64,000 nt of DNA from Epiperipatus broadwayi (Eukaryota > Onychophora > Udeonychophora > Euonychophora > Peripatidae): positions 7,337,922 through 7,401,921 of the forward strand of contig JAQFVV010000042.1 in NCBI GenBank assembly GCA_028023455.1, given 5' to 3'. The position numbers and the translations under genes were made by a program. How positions within the stretch are numbered: position 1 is the first letter of the stretch; the number at the start of each line of letters is the position of its first letter. The notes beneath the pieces are model-generated. The model saw only the letters and a program-made list of their open reading frames with translations. It was not told where the DNA came from and ran no database searches. This document shows positions 37,558 through 49,513 of this stretch, in pieces.

Positions 37558-38322
37558 GAGATGAGTGTAATTTTATGTATTTGTTGTGATTTAAATTCCA
37601 GGTTAATATTTAAATTAGAGTGTCCATTTTTGGAAAGAGAGAAGGGTGAGTTTCTCCGGTTGATAGCATTCATATTGTTGGCTATATAGCACACTCCCTT
37701 ATTTTTCTCTTTGAATAATTCCATTCTATGTATTGATTAGTTGTACAGGAGGAGATAAATTGGTATCCTGTTGCCTTTTGGTGCTAAAGTAATATAGAGC
37801 TGTGTTCTGGCTTATCTAAAGCTCTTTTGTACACACATTGGTACTGGGAAAGATGTGTAGATAAGGATACTTGGGATTCTCCATAATAGATTGATTAACA
37901 TCTAGTTTGGGGGCATCTAAATTTGTAAACAGTAACTAATCCTTCAATTGTTAACAAAATCAGATGCCTCCATATTGGATGGCAATCAATCTTCTATGGG
38001 GAATCCTGAAAATCCTTATCTACACACATTTTCCTGCACCAATACTTGTACAAAAGAGCCTCAGGCAAGCCAGAATATATATTTTTTGAGCACCAAAAAG
38101 CAATAAGGCAACCAATTTGTCTCTTCCTGCACAACCATTCAATACAGAGAATGGAATTATTCTGAGAGAAAAATAAGGGTTGCTTAGCAATAATATGAAT
38201 GCTATCAACCAGAGAGTTTCATCCTGCCCTCTCTCCAAAAAAAGTCATTCTAATTTAAATTTTAACCTGGAATTTAAATAAATTTAAATCTCTTCAAATA
38301 TACACATACAATTGCACTCATC
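37558..38322. repeat. Foldback (inverted-repeat) element 2
   Basis: Arms of roughly 350 bp (about 37558-37920 and 37950-38322) are inverted copies with moderate mismatches. Paired blocks include GATTTAAATTCCAGG with CCTGGAATTTAAA, TGATAGCATTCATATT with AATATGAATGCTATCA, and ATAAGGATACTTGGGATTC with GAATCCTGAAAATCCTTAT. The loop is short, about 30 bp. There is no coding capacity; the minus-strand frame at 38020-38238 lies within one arm and is not conserved in the other. No target duplication was found. It differs in sequence from foldback element 1, so it is a separate family. Confidence 0.65.
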
Positions 38323-38323
38323 G

Positions 38324-38582
38324 TGCACAAGCCTTCTGGCATTCATTGATTATTCTGGCTTGCACTGAATAGCAATACTGTATGGAGTTTTGCCTGTTAT
38401 AAGCAAACATAAGAAGTGGTGATCATGTGATGTTTATTGACTTAAAACCAATCCTGCCTAATAGGATAGTGGTGGTTATGGTTATTAAAGAACCAAAGAC
38501 ACCAAAATGTATAGATACTGAACTGAGTTCAGACCTATAGGACTATATAAGCTAATGAGCTTGGATTGAAAATATTATTGTG
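38324..38582 (+). repeat. Interspersed repeat with conserved TATA motif, copy C
   Basis: It begins GCACAAGCCTTCTGGCATTC as copy B does, continues through CCTGCCTAATAGGATAGTGG and CCAAAGACACCAAAATGTAT as copy A does, and keeps GACTATATAAGCTA (38541-38554). It is therefore the most complete copy in the window, about 259 bp. It abuts foldback element 2, which may mean that the two are parts of one larger element or that one inserted beside the other. Confidence 0.6.
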
Positions 38583-39895
38583 TGTGGCATATATTTTTTT
38601 ATTAGCCTATTTTATTATAATAATAAAAAAGATATTATAACAATATTTAGTTTCGGTATGTATATAAAACGACTAACAAAGAGATTAATAAATAATAAAA
38701 TAAATTATTAATGCAATAATCAAAAGTTCATATCTTTTATTTTTTCTAATTCCTTTATTAGAGCCTCTCACATATGTATATATAAAAAAATTAATTATTT
38801 TATATAGTTTTTATAGTAATACTTTCATTTGTATTTATATATGTGAATTAAAGCATAATTTATTCCTCGAATATTTTCAATTTAAATATTTTTATTCTTT
38901 AATAGTCCAGTATTATTTTCTTTTTCTAAATATAAAAGAGAGAGAAAAAAAATATATATTGAATTTCAATTCTTTCCGAATATCTTACCGTTTTAGTCCT
39001 TAAATTTGCTCATCTTCTTCTATATATCTTGACTTTTCTTAATGATTTTGGTAGTATTGTTAATCAAATAAGTGTTGAACACAGTTATGCTTAGTATTAG
39101 TGTATTATTTTTCCATTAAATAACATTTTTTGGCAACTTATCTGCGTAGTTCTGTGTCTTTTTTTTCTAACAGCTTATTATAATTGGTATGAAGAACTGG
39201 GCAATATGTTTAGGATAGGAACCAATATGCTATTCCCTTTTTTCTAGCCCTCCATATTTGAAAAGTCTCCTAGTGTAAAATATTTTCATAACTTCTTTAT
39301 GAGCTAGTAAATCCAAATAATTGCAAATCAACAAACTCTTTTCTAATTTAATCTTTTAAGCTAATGCCTTCATCTTCTTCTTCAGCAACAAGGGGGCACC
39401 AAAGAAAAAATAAATCTATCTCATTTGTATACCACCAGTTTCATTTGCATACAATTCCCTTTTACTTCATGTAGAATTTTTGCACTGTCACCTAAATAAA
39501 TGTCTACGGTAATCATTCTAATAAAGTGGATATTATTTATGTGAATATCTCTATGCATATTTACAAAATAAATAATCTTTATTTACATAACAATTTTATA
39601 TGCATTCATATTTCATTCTTCCCTTCTTTACATCCATCACATATGTATGCTTAAGTGAACACACACATTTTATTCTCAAAATATCACGTAGCTAGCTATG
39701 ACAAGTGTTACAATATAGTAACTGAATCAGTGTCAGATTTATGTAATTATGCATGCATATAAGTTTGGATTGAAAGAATTAACAAGTTTTTCAATTTGGG
39801 ATGATATCTTGATGGTACATCAAAAAGCATAAAACAGCGACTAGAGAAAAAGTGCATAAGATCCAAGTTCAGGGTTTAAAAAAATCGAAAATGCT

Positions 39896-40040
39896 TCTCA
39901 CTGATAAGAGCCATAAACTAGAAACTAATCTAGGGATATTTTGATAGAACAGTACTGAATCATCATCAACCATTATCAATCCACTGCAGGATGAAGGTCG
40001 CTCCAAGTACTGAATAAGGATTTATTAATCACCACTAGAT
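39896..40040 (+). repeat. Repeat fragment related to the TATA-motif family
   Basis: CACTGATAAGAGCCATAAAC and GAAACTAATCTAGGGATATT parallel 2193-2235. Further right, CATCATCAACCATTATCAAT and CCACTGCAGGATGAAGGTC form a motif I have seen in dispersed invertebrate repeats, but the family name is not certain. No coding signal. Confidence 0.4.
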
Positions 40041-43000
40041 GGCATAAAAAAAAATAAAAATGGAATTTGCTAATGATTAGTAACATATAAGCTGAATCTC
40101 ATATGATATCCTGTTGGTCATGTGATAAAAATATTACTAAGTAGTACTTACATCCATAGTTTATTGGATAAATATAGATTAGTTCTTTCTGAGTTAAAAT
40201 AATTATAAGTTTAAAATAAAAATATTTTGTGGGAAATTTATTCTTTAAAAACTAGTATTGCTCATGAAAAATTCAAAAAGGTATTAAGGCTTGAATTTCA
40301 TGTTTCCAAGAGTAAGTCTGTTTTTGGTTTCCCTAAAAAAAACATTTCTGACTGATTATATGATTGTGTTGTTAGTAACTTGATGAAAAGAAAATATGTG
40401 GCATATTCTGTATGATTCAATAATAAAAGACTGATAAGATTTGAAAATACTTGGTGAATTAAACTGCAGAAATAATAAGTATTAATTTACTGTTTGTGAT
40501 AACTTGAAAATTTTTTCTAATCCACTTAAATTTACTTATCTGAAAAATCATGTCATAAATCTATAAATCAAAGAATAACACTTTTTTTTTTTTTTGCATA
40601 ATTGGTAATATTTTGAACAGATAGAATATTTTATTTTGAATAATAATATAAGAATTTGAATGTCTAAATCTAAATTAATCTATAGGATGGATATATCATT
40701 AAATGCAGTATTATCAATTCTTATAATATTCATTATTTACGTGATCAAAATATTGTCATAATCTAAATATCATCAAAATCGTATCAATACCAGTTATTCA
40801 ATGTTATGTTACTTTCAACATGTCTTAAAAACTTTTTAAGTGATTTTACTTTCACTGCAGTTTTCTTTCTTAAATTTTATTTTCAATCTTTGAACTGTGT
40901 TTAAATCTTTATCTAGCTTATGAAACTCTAAATTTTATTATTTAGCTTAACAAAGAATGAAATATATTTTCTTCTAATAAAGTCAGAAATAATACAGTTG
41001 TAATCAAGGACTAGTTCTTATTTTTCTTTTAAGTAAATCCCAAAACAGACTTGCTTATATCATAAAGCAATTCATAAAAAATTTCACATTTCAATAATAT
41101 GACTAGTTTGAAAATTAAATAGAAAATTGTAATGTTTAATGATTTAAAAAGTTAGCATTAAATTTCTTACCAATATATTTGAAATAGGACTTATTTTAGT
41201 CTATCATTTTAATGTTAGAATATACTACTACATGATATGTTTAATAATTTGTGTCTATAAGTATTCCATACTTATTTTACATTAAAACTCTTAATTATAA
41301 CAATTCAAAGGTGCTATTGTTTTTAATGAGGTGCATCAAAGTTTTTTTATAGCAATTTTTATATTTAACTAAAGTGTCTACAATGGTTTGGTATAATCAT
41401 AGCAAAACTCATTTCTAAAACATCCCCCCCCCTCTTCTTTCTTTTTTTTTTGGAGTTGTAATTGATTGTAATTGTTTACGAGTGATTTTATTATTATTAC
41501 ATAGATTTAATAGTCATAACCTATTTGAGATTGCAGAGTCACTACTGCTATTGTTAGACCATATTTTATTCTTTCTGCCATTATATTCATTTAAGTCTTG
41601 AAAAAGCTTTCAGTTTTCTGAATCTATGCTGGACCACAAACATTGATTAAATAGTCACACATATCATTGTGCAAAACAATTTTTAATATTATTACCTCTG
41701 ACATTCTGAACATCCAACAAAAATATCACTGTAGATCAACCAGAGAATCCTTCACTATGTTGTTTTATTTTATTTATTTTTTCATTCTTTGCATTTTTTT
41801 TTCTAAAAAAAAATAAATAAATCTGTGGTCATCTATCTATTTCATTAAACTTTTTGTCCTCTGCAAAAACAGCTATATCAATTTTAAAATATGATATTTC
41901 TTTAGTTAGAAACAGTGACCTGCATTCAGTTCTTAAAGAAATCCCATTCTATAATCTGTAGTTAGAAACTTTATTTTTACCATTATCTTTTTGTTACCAT
42001 TATTATTATGCTGGTTTTATAACTATTTCTAACTGCCTTAAATAATCAGTTTACCAATCATAGTGATGGAATGAGATTCTTTAAACTATTTTTAAACTAC
42101 TGTTCTAAGATGCCAGATGAATGTCTAACCAGGCCTGTCTAAATATCTAATCATTTTTCAAATGATATCCCCTTCTCAAATCCATTTCCAAAATGACTCA
42201 TTATTGATTATCTTGCTTCATTATAATCACAACTAAAGATTTTCAATCTGTTAAATCTATAATCTATTATTGTTTTGTTTTGTTTTTTAAATAATGATAA
42301 CTTTATATAGTTGAATAATAAAAAGAAAAAAAATATCGGAACTTGGTGTCATAATTGTTATGTGTGTAATTAAAGGATAGAAATATGTTTGTACATATAT
42401 TTAATCCCATTATCATAGTTAGTGTAGAGAGATATGATCAAATGCACAAGAAACTTGTAATTAGCAGATTGTAAATTAACTTAATTGGATGAAGTCAATG
42501 ATGGGGGGGGGGGGCAGAGAATGAAAAAAATGAAGATATGAAAATGTAATTGTTTTGAAAACAATATCTTTGATAGTCCATCATTGTTATGATGATATGC
42601 TTCTGATTGAGCTCTATTTACTAACTATTCATACTCAATTTTCACTTATAAAAATCATTATACTATTCATCACAAATTATGACTCCCAGAAAACTATAGT
42701 TATGCAAGTATTGAATGATTTAGTACATGTAGTAGAGTGGCTGACATAGAGCTCAAGGTCCATGGATTATTGCTCCTTCTGCAACTTGCTATGCTCAAAC
42801 TTCTTACTAAACTCAGGAGCAATTAACCATTCATTTATTTATTATTATTAAATAAGTGGATTGTTGAAAAATTCATAATAAGTTTGGACATCAAGAGTAA
42901 TAGAATGATCCATGGAATTTGAGCTCCAAACTCTTGCTACTTTACCACTGCACCAAATCACATAAAGCTTTTTTTTTTATTTAATGGAAGGAATTATTTG

Positions 43001-43562
43001 ACTCATTCATAAAGTTACTTCTTTCAAAAATTGGATTTAATTCTAGTTCTGTAGTTCCTCATGTAATTATTCAGAATTAAATAAATGATTAATGATATAT
43101 AAAATGCTTTAATAAAGTAGTTGATACTTTTTTTCTTGCTCCTTATATAACAGATATTTTTCATGTTGCATGTGAAATATGTTTTATTTTTTATATGGTA
43201 AAATAATATAATGTACATTGTATTGCTGCTGCTTTTTCTTACAATTTGGACTCTTAACAATTTTTTTCAAAATGCCATGTTTTTTTAATTAGTAAAATTA
43301 TAAGTGATAGCAGTTTTGACCATCTAGCAGCTTTTTTCAGAGTTTTATTTGACCTTTAACTAATAATATTATGAATGACAAAAACTGTTATTTATAATTT
43401 TATTAGTTAAAGATTATATGAAACTATGAGGAAGACTATAAGGACATATAGAAATACTAAAATGAATTTTTAAAAAAAAAAAAATATATATTATTTTATC
43501 ATAGCTGTAGATATTTATTAGGTTACCTTAATTATTTCCTTTTTTTTGTTCTTTTGTTTTAG

Positions 43563-44219
43563 AAAATACCAAAAGACATTCTTTAAGCCAAAATCAGTCC
43601 CGCTCGGTCAGTATAGAAATGGAAGGAGATAGTTTAGTAGTGGTAACTGAAGAAGTTAAAGGCAATTCTGAAAATGGGGAAGAGGTTGTTAGTGAAAAAA
43701 GAAGGAAAATGAAAAGCCAAGGTGATGAAGAGAGTATCAGTTCAGAATCAACTATTCCTAGCCCAGTGGATTATCAAAAGATTTATGAGCAATTAAAAGA
43801 AAGTATTGAAGCTAAAACAAGAGAACTTGAAGCTCAAGAAAAGTCAAGGAAAAATTTTCAAGAATTTCGACAAGAATTGAAATTAAATTTACAACCAAAT
43901 TTAGCCATAGATCAAAGAAATCCAACTCCTCAGATCATCACCCCTGACATCTCTATTAGTTCCCATTCAGATGCATCCAGTTCCACTACTCCTACCACTT
44001 CTAATCGTGACCCTGAGTCATATCCCTCAAGTCCTACCGATTCACCGTCCAGGACCCCTCTGTTTTCCAAAAGAAAAAGCTATATGGAAGGAAATGCGGA
44101 GTCCATTGCCGTCTCTCACAACCTCACTTTTCCTGAAAATTCTGGAGTGAGTACGCCACAAACACCTGACAGACAAAGTCCACGTGAACAGTTGTGTGGT
44201 GTTTTTTCAGTAGACCTAG
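43563..44219 (+). CDS. TBC1D16: TBC1D16 coding exon 3 (residues 259-478)
   Basis: The exon begins after TTTTAG, completes the split codon from exon 2 as Glu-259, and runs ENTKRHSLSQNQSRS. Residues about 328-367 (DYQKIYEQLKESIEAKTREL and the following charged stretch) have the heptad-like pattern of a coiled coil. The rest is Ser/Thr/Pro-rich with many SP and TP sites (TPTTS, SSPTDSPSRTP, STPQTPDRQSP). The C-terminal end, REQLCGVFSVDLG, returns to conserved TBC1D16 sequence (CGVF.VDLG.MRSLRLFF) and is split by the intron inside Gly-478. The donor is CTAG|GTATAT at 44220, phase 1. Exon length 657 is divisible by three. The linker's function is unknown; it is probably regulatory. Confidence 0.92.
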
Positions 44220-47200
44220 GTATATTTTGAATTATTTAAATGTTATTTTATAAGTATTTAAATTAATTGATATTCTAGTTAATGTATGACAATTTATTTC
44301 CTGTATTTATATATTTGACAAATTTTTGATTAGCTTAATATGCTCATTTCTTGATACAGTTACTCATTGGTGGCTAATAATGTATAGCATATAAATTGTG
44401 GCAACTAGCATTACAAAGAATATTTGTTATGAAGAGCAAATTACATGATATAGTATTTTAGGAGGTGTACAGGCAATCAATGCAACTGTTTAAATGTAAT
44501 TTTTTTTAATACTGTTCCAGTATGATTTATATTGGTTTTGTTTCAATTAAAAATTTGAAAAATTAGAGAATTAAAAAAGTATTGAATTAAAAAAGTTTTA
44601 CCAACTATGCAAATCAGATTGTGAAATAAACAAACTATCATTATGTATATGTGTATGTGTAGTGACAATTATTATTAATACTATAGCTACATAAATATAT
44701 AAGTGGGTAGTTAACACATATTTTTAATATAAAGTGCAATATTTTTGGATATCATATATATTAAATGATAATTCCTATGCTGCAAATTAGATTGCCAGTG
44801 AAGATTTAAATTATAATTGCTATTTTGCAAAAAACACATCTGAGCCTTTAGAGATTTTGTATGGATTTTACTTGAACTCTGCTCTGTTCATAGAATAGAG
44901 TCACATTCGCATTCTGATGAAGCAAAGAAAAAACTAATTGTGAATTTCTGATTTTTTATAAAAAACAAAAAAATATGAAAGTAATTTAATATATTTACAA
45001 TAAAAATAAGTGAAACATTAAAGTAATTTATTTAAAAAACAAATCTGAAAATAATATATTTAGCAGTCAAATCAATGCACACTGATTAAAAAACAAATAC
45101 ATTATAGGTGTGATTAATGCGAGCATTCCATAAGAAATTAAATTAGCAATGAGGGCAAATGCAACTCCACAATAACTTAAATTACAAAAACAAACCATGG
45201 GTTAAATCTAAGTAAAAATTTAACAAGCACAGCAATACAAAAAGCTATGTAATTTCTAAGAAAATAATTAATGACAATAAATTCATAAGAAATGAAATTC
45301 TGAAAATGAATCTGCATACGGAGAAAATGAAACCCAAGATGCCATAATCACCTTGTTATATACTTCCATTGTTATATTTTATATAGTTAGTGTCTTATGT
45401 AAAAAAACAACATGGTAGCCATAAAAAGTGCAAAAATGAAAATCAATTGGATAAATTACGTATAACTACATATTATTTATCACTACATATTTACTGTATA
45501 TTAGATAGACATGAATAAATACAGGGATTACTGTGCATTCATATGACTGAATTTAAATCTAACTTAGCTTTTTTTATCATCTCATATTTTATAAATATGT
45601 ACGAAATTATTTTCAAAGCATGAATAAAAATAAAGGCACTAGCCATAGTATTAAATTTAAATAATATTAATATTTAAGTTAAATATAAAATAACAATTAT
45701 TGAAAACAAAGATGACTAAAATTGTCTTAATTCAACTATGTATGCTACATTTTAAAAACATCAATTATATATATATAATGTTTATCTCCTTGTATTTCTA
45801 AATTGTTATTAGAAACAATAAAGAGTTCTTGGGATTACAACAAAAAACTATCTTTATTGGTAAATACTAATATAAATTCTTCTCTTTTGATAACTTATCG
45901 ATAATTACTTGTCATGGCATTTAAGGAAGAAATTTCATTTATTGAGGCTGACACAATATCTTACAATGTATTTGATATATATCTTTGGAAATGTTTGCCT
46001 TTCTTTTTCATAAACTTGCATGCTCTTTATAGATCATATTTTATTTCACCAAACATTATCAGTTGCAAAAAGCACAGTATTTAAACATGAATATTTTCAT
46101 TTATATTAAATCTCTATTGTAATATATTACCAACACAGATTTTTAAAATTCCTTAACTATTTTCTCTTTCATTTGCTAGAATTGAAGTTGTTTATGTATT
46201 ATGCTAACTAGTTGAATCCTTTTAAAATTGCTGTAATATGTATTGTATTTATATATACATTGTTATTTATTTATTAATTCTATGCATTGATATGTGTACC
46301 TATCATCATTGAATCTTTTTGAGAGAAATTTAATATCAATTAATTACAGTGCTAATATTTATTTTATATTATATATAAATTCCACAAATCCTCCTTAATA
46401 TGATTAAGCTTTTTTTTAAATTACATCATTTTTATTATAATAATAAATTTAGTGCTTTTATTTTATATAGTTATTTTATTTTTTATTTATTTTGGTATTT
46501 TTACAATTAGATAATTAAAGAATAAATAATGTTTAATGATAATTCATTGATACTTAGTCTATTTGTGTTTGTGTACATTCAGTTATTTGATCAATTTCTC
46601 TTTCCAAGTATAGAATTCTGGTATGACATCTTCCAATAACTGGTCAACTATTTTTGATATTTTATTGAGTTGAGAATTATACTAATTTTTATCATGGAGT
46701 GTCATTGTGTTCTGAAGTTAGTATCAATTTTAGTTATACATACTACATTTTTAAAGTATAAAAATCATTTATGTAAAAGTTATAAAATTTAATCTACATG
46801 TAAATATGTTTTTTGCCCAATCTACTATGTTGGATTCATCATATAGTTATTAAGTTCAATATTAAAAAAAGCAGCATATAAATAATATTTTTTACATTTT
46901 TTTTTTTTTTTAATTACTTGAAATTTTTTGCACAAAATAAGGTAACAAAATCTAATAATTTATTAAAATTAGTTTAAATTAATACAAATGTTGTACAATA
47001 AGCAATATGATTTTATTAAAATTATTATTTTTTTTATTTCTAAAGAGCTCCTATTATATTTGAGAAATATTTAGGCTACAGCTTAATTATTCTTCTACTT
47101 TCAGAGATACACATAAATTCTCTCTCTTTTAAAGTAAGTAATCTTAATTTTTTAATGCTCTTTGAGAATGTAAATGACTGCAGTATGGATTATTTCAATA

Positions 47201-49029
47201 CCTTATTTTATATACTTTTGAAACACAGATACCTCATAATTAACAACCTACTGCTTTGTTCGTAGGAGGAAAATGTAGCAATAGATTTTCTAAAAAAAAA
47301 TTTTTTGTTTATTTTGATTATTTATTTTTAAAGTAAAATGAAATCAATCACTCTATATTAAGTGGAAGCAAAACTATTAAAATAAAATTATAACTTTTAT
47401 AGTTTTTTCGGTTTTTTCGGTTTTTTCTAAATGCTCTTTTCATTTTTGATTCTTTTTTTTTTTTTCAGACATTTTTATAATCACTATAATCTTTTGTAAA
47501 TATTGAATAACTATTATTTTTACTATTTATGACAATTATTTAAAAATAAGAAATCAAATCACTTTATGTGAAACTTTAAACAAGAAATCTTTTGCATCTG
47601 CACTAATTTTGCTTACTTTTTGATAAGTGAAATCATACTATGACAATTAAAAATAAATAAATAAATTGTTTTGTTTTTTATTATTTTGTTATAACTAAGA
47701 AAAAATATTTGCTCAAATTTTTTGACAAAAATATAAGTTGAAAGCTGTATTGTTTTTTTTGGTATGATAAATTTGTTTGCACCGTGTCATGATGCATTTT
47801 TTTTTATGGAAATTAGGAGAAAAAAGTTTCAACTGAATTTATTTTTTAAAATAAATAATTTTTTTTTTTTTGACATTACTTATTTATAAAAGTAAGTCAT
47901 TCTCATATTTATATTTTTATTAAAAGATGGGGAAAAAATCATGTTTTTTTTTTATATCATAAATTACAAATATAATTAATTGGCCTCTACTAAAGTCCTC
48001 TAAATTTACAATGGCTGAGTCTCTTATTGTGCATGTTGTCTAATAATTAAACAATGTTCTGCTTTATTTTAGCAATGGAATAAAAAAATAATAATGGAAC
48101 ATAACATGATTTTCAGCCCATAAGATATTGTTTTAAAATTAGATTATAATTCAGTATTTAAAGTGTTAAAAATATTAAATTTAATACAAATATTGAAGAT
48201 TCTTAACAAAATTTATATGTAAGTGGTGCTTGTATAAAATACCAATTGCCGTAAGCTTAAAATGCATATAATATTGATGTAAAGAAAAATATGTCTTGCA
48301 TGGAGCTGGGAACTAGTATAAAAAAATCTTCTCTGAGATAAAGAAGGATGAGTTTTTTCATAGCAATTTGTTCTTTCTTAGAATTGTTCTAATATGTATA
48401 ATAAAATAAATTTACCAAACAAAACCCTTTATTTTCATAATTTAGATATGTTATATTTTTTATATTATAATTTAACTAATATGTATTAAAATCATTTAGT
48501 TGTGTAATTTATTTATACCAAATTTTTGTTTTAAAAAATAAGTTTATTAAGGGATTTCTAAAAATAAACTCATAAACATTTTATCAATCAATCAATAAAG
48601 AAATCTTTTTTAAAAGGTTTTTTTTTTTATCTAAATAAAACTCTGTTTTTATTATAAGTTTATGATTAAAATTTATGTGTTTATTTTTAGCAATTACTTT
48701 GGATTTTAAAAAAAAAAAAATCCTAGTTATATGGCAACCATAAATAATCATCATAATTAATCAATAATTTGCTTCAAATATTGCAATAAAAGATATTCGA
48801 TGATTATAATTTCTGTTTTAGTTAAGAATGAAAAGCACATTTTTATAATATGAATATCTAAATACATATTTTGTTACTCCACTGTTTTTATATATTTAAT
48901 CACATATAAAAATGTCAAATTTACATACTTACAAATAATAATTTAGGTTTTTTTTTTCTATATATAAATTAAATGTTGTTTTTAAAATTATTTATTAATT
49001 TCACATTATTGTTTAATTATTTTGATTAG
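44220..49029 (+). other. TBC1D16 intron 3 (about 4.8 kb, phase 1)
   Basis: The donor is GTATAT and the acceptor TTTGATTAG at 49029. It is AT-rich with long T-runs and a tiny repeat of GGTTTTTTC near 47404-47429. I see no gene, RNA or transposable element inside it. Confidence 0.8.
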
Positions 49030-49202
49030 GTCAGATGCGCTCTCTGCGTCTCTTCTTTAATGATAAAGATTGCACTTGTGGTCAGCTAGTATTGGCTAGC
49101 CGAGAAAGTCAGTATAAGATTTTACATTTTCATTATGGTGGTCTTGATAAGTTAGCAGATGTTTTTCAAGAATGGAATTTTCTTTCTAAACCAAATATAA
49201 AG
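49030..49202 (+). CDS. TBC1D16: TBC1D16 coding exon 4 (residues 478-535)
   Basis: After completing the split Gly codon the exon reads QMRSLRLFFNDKDCTCGQLV, then LASRESQYKILHFHYGGLDK, then LADVFQEWNFLSKPNIK. This is the best-conserved part in the window: RSLRLFF, GQLV.ASRESQYK, HFH.GGLDKL and DVFQ.W are hallmarks of TBC1D16 ahead of the TBC domain. The exon ends in a whole codon before donor GTTAGT at 49203 (phase 0). The next exon, which should lead to the MYKRLGV-type region and then the catalytic TBC domain, was not found before 64000. Intron 4 is therefore longer than 14.8 kb unless the sequence there has diverged strongly. Confidence 0.93.
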
Positions 49203-49505
49203 GTTAGTATACTGATAATTCCCAGAATTATTTGGAATGAAAAAAGTTCTTTTTTTTTACATCTAATATATTATTTTTTTTTTTTTTTAAGATAAAGCTT
49301 TACTTTTGAAAATAAAAATTTTGAATAATAAATACTATTATAAGAGCAGGATATTGCACAAGTCCAATATCACAAGGAAAAAATGAAAAAGCTTTCTTAT
49401 TATATTTATTATTATTAATATTATATAAATTTAGATATTTTATTAGTTAACAAGCATGGTTAATGATGTCTGCAGAATGATATTAAGTATTTCAATAATG
49501 AAATG

Positions 49506-49513
49506 ATATAGAC
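49506..49513. repeat. 8-bp target-site duplication, left copy (hAT)
   Basis: ATATAGAC, identical to 52516-52523; 8 bp is the size made by hAT transposases. Confidence 0.9.

Larger units (their letters stand above)
35827..43562 (+). other. TBC1D16 intron 2 (about 7.7 kb, phase 1)
   Basis: The donor is GAG|GTAACT and the acceptor TTGTTTTAG at 43562. The intron carries foldback element 2 and a copy of the TATA-motif repeat, listed separately. The remainder (35827-37557 and about 40000-43562) is AT-rich with no gene recognised. A C-run (41424-41432), a G-run (42503-42514) and a minus-strand tRNA-like block near 42900-42960 are present. Confidence 0.8.
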
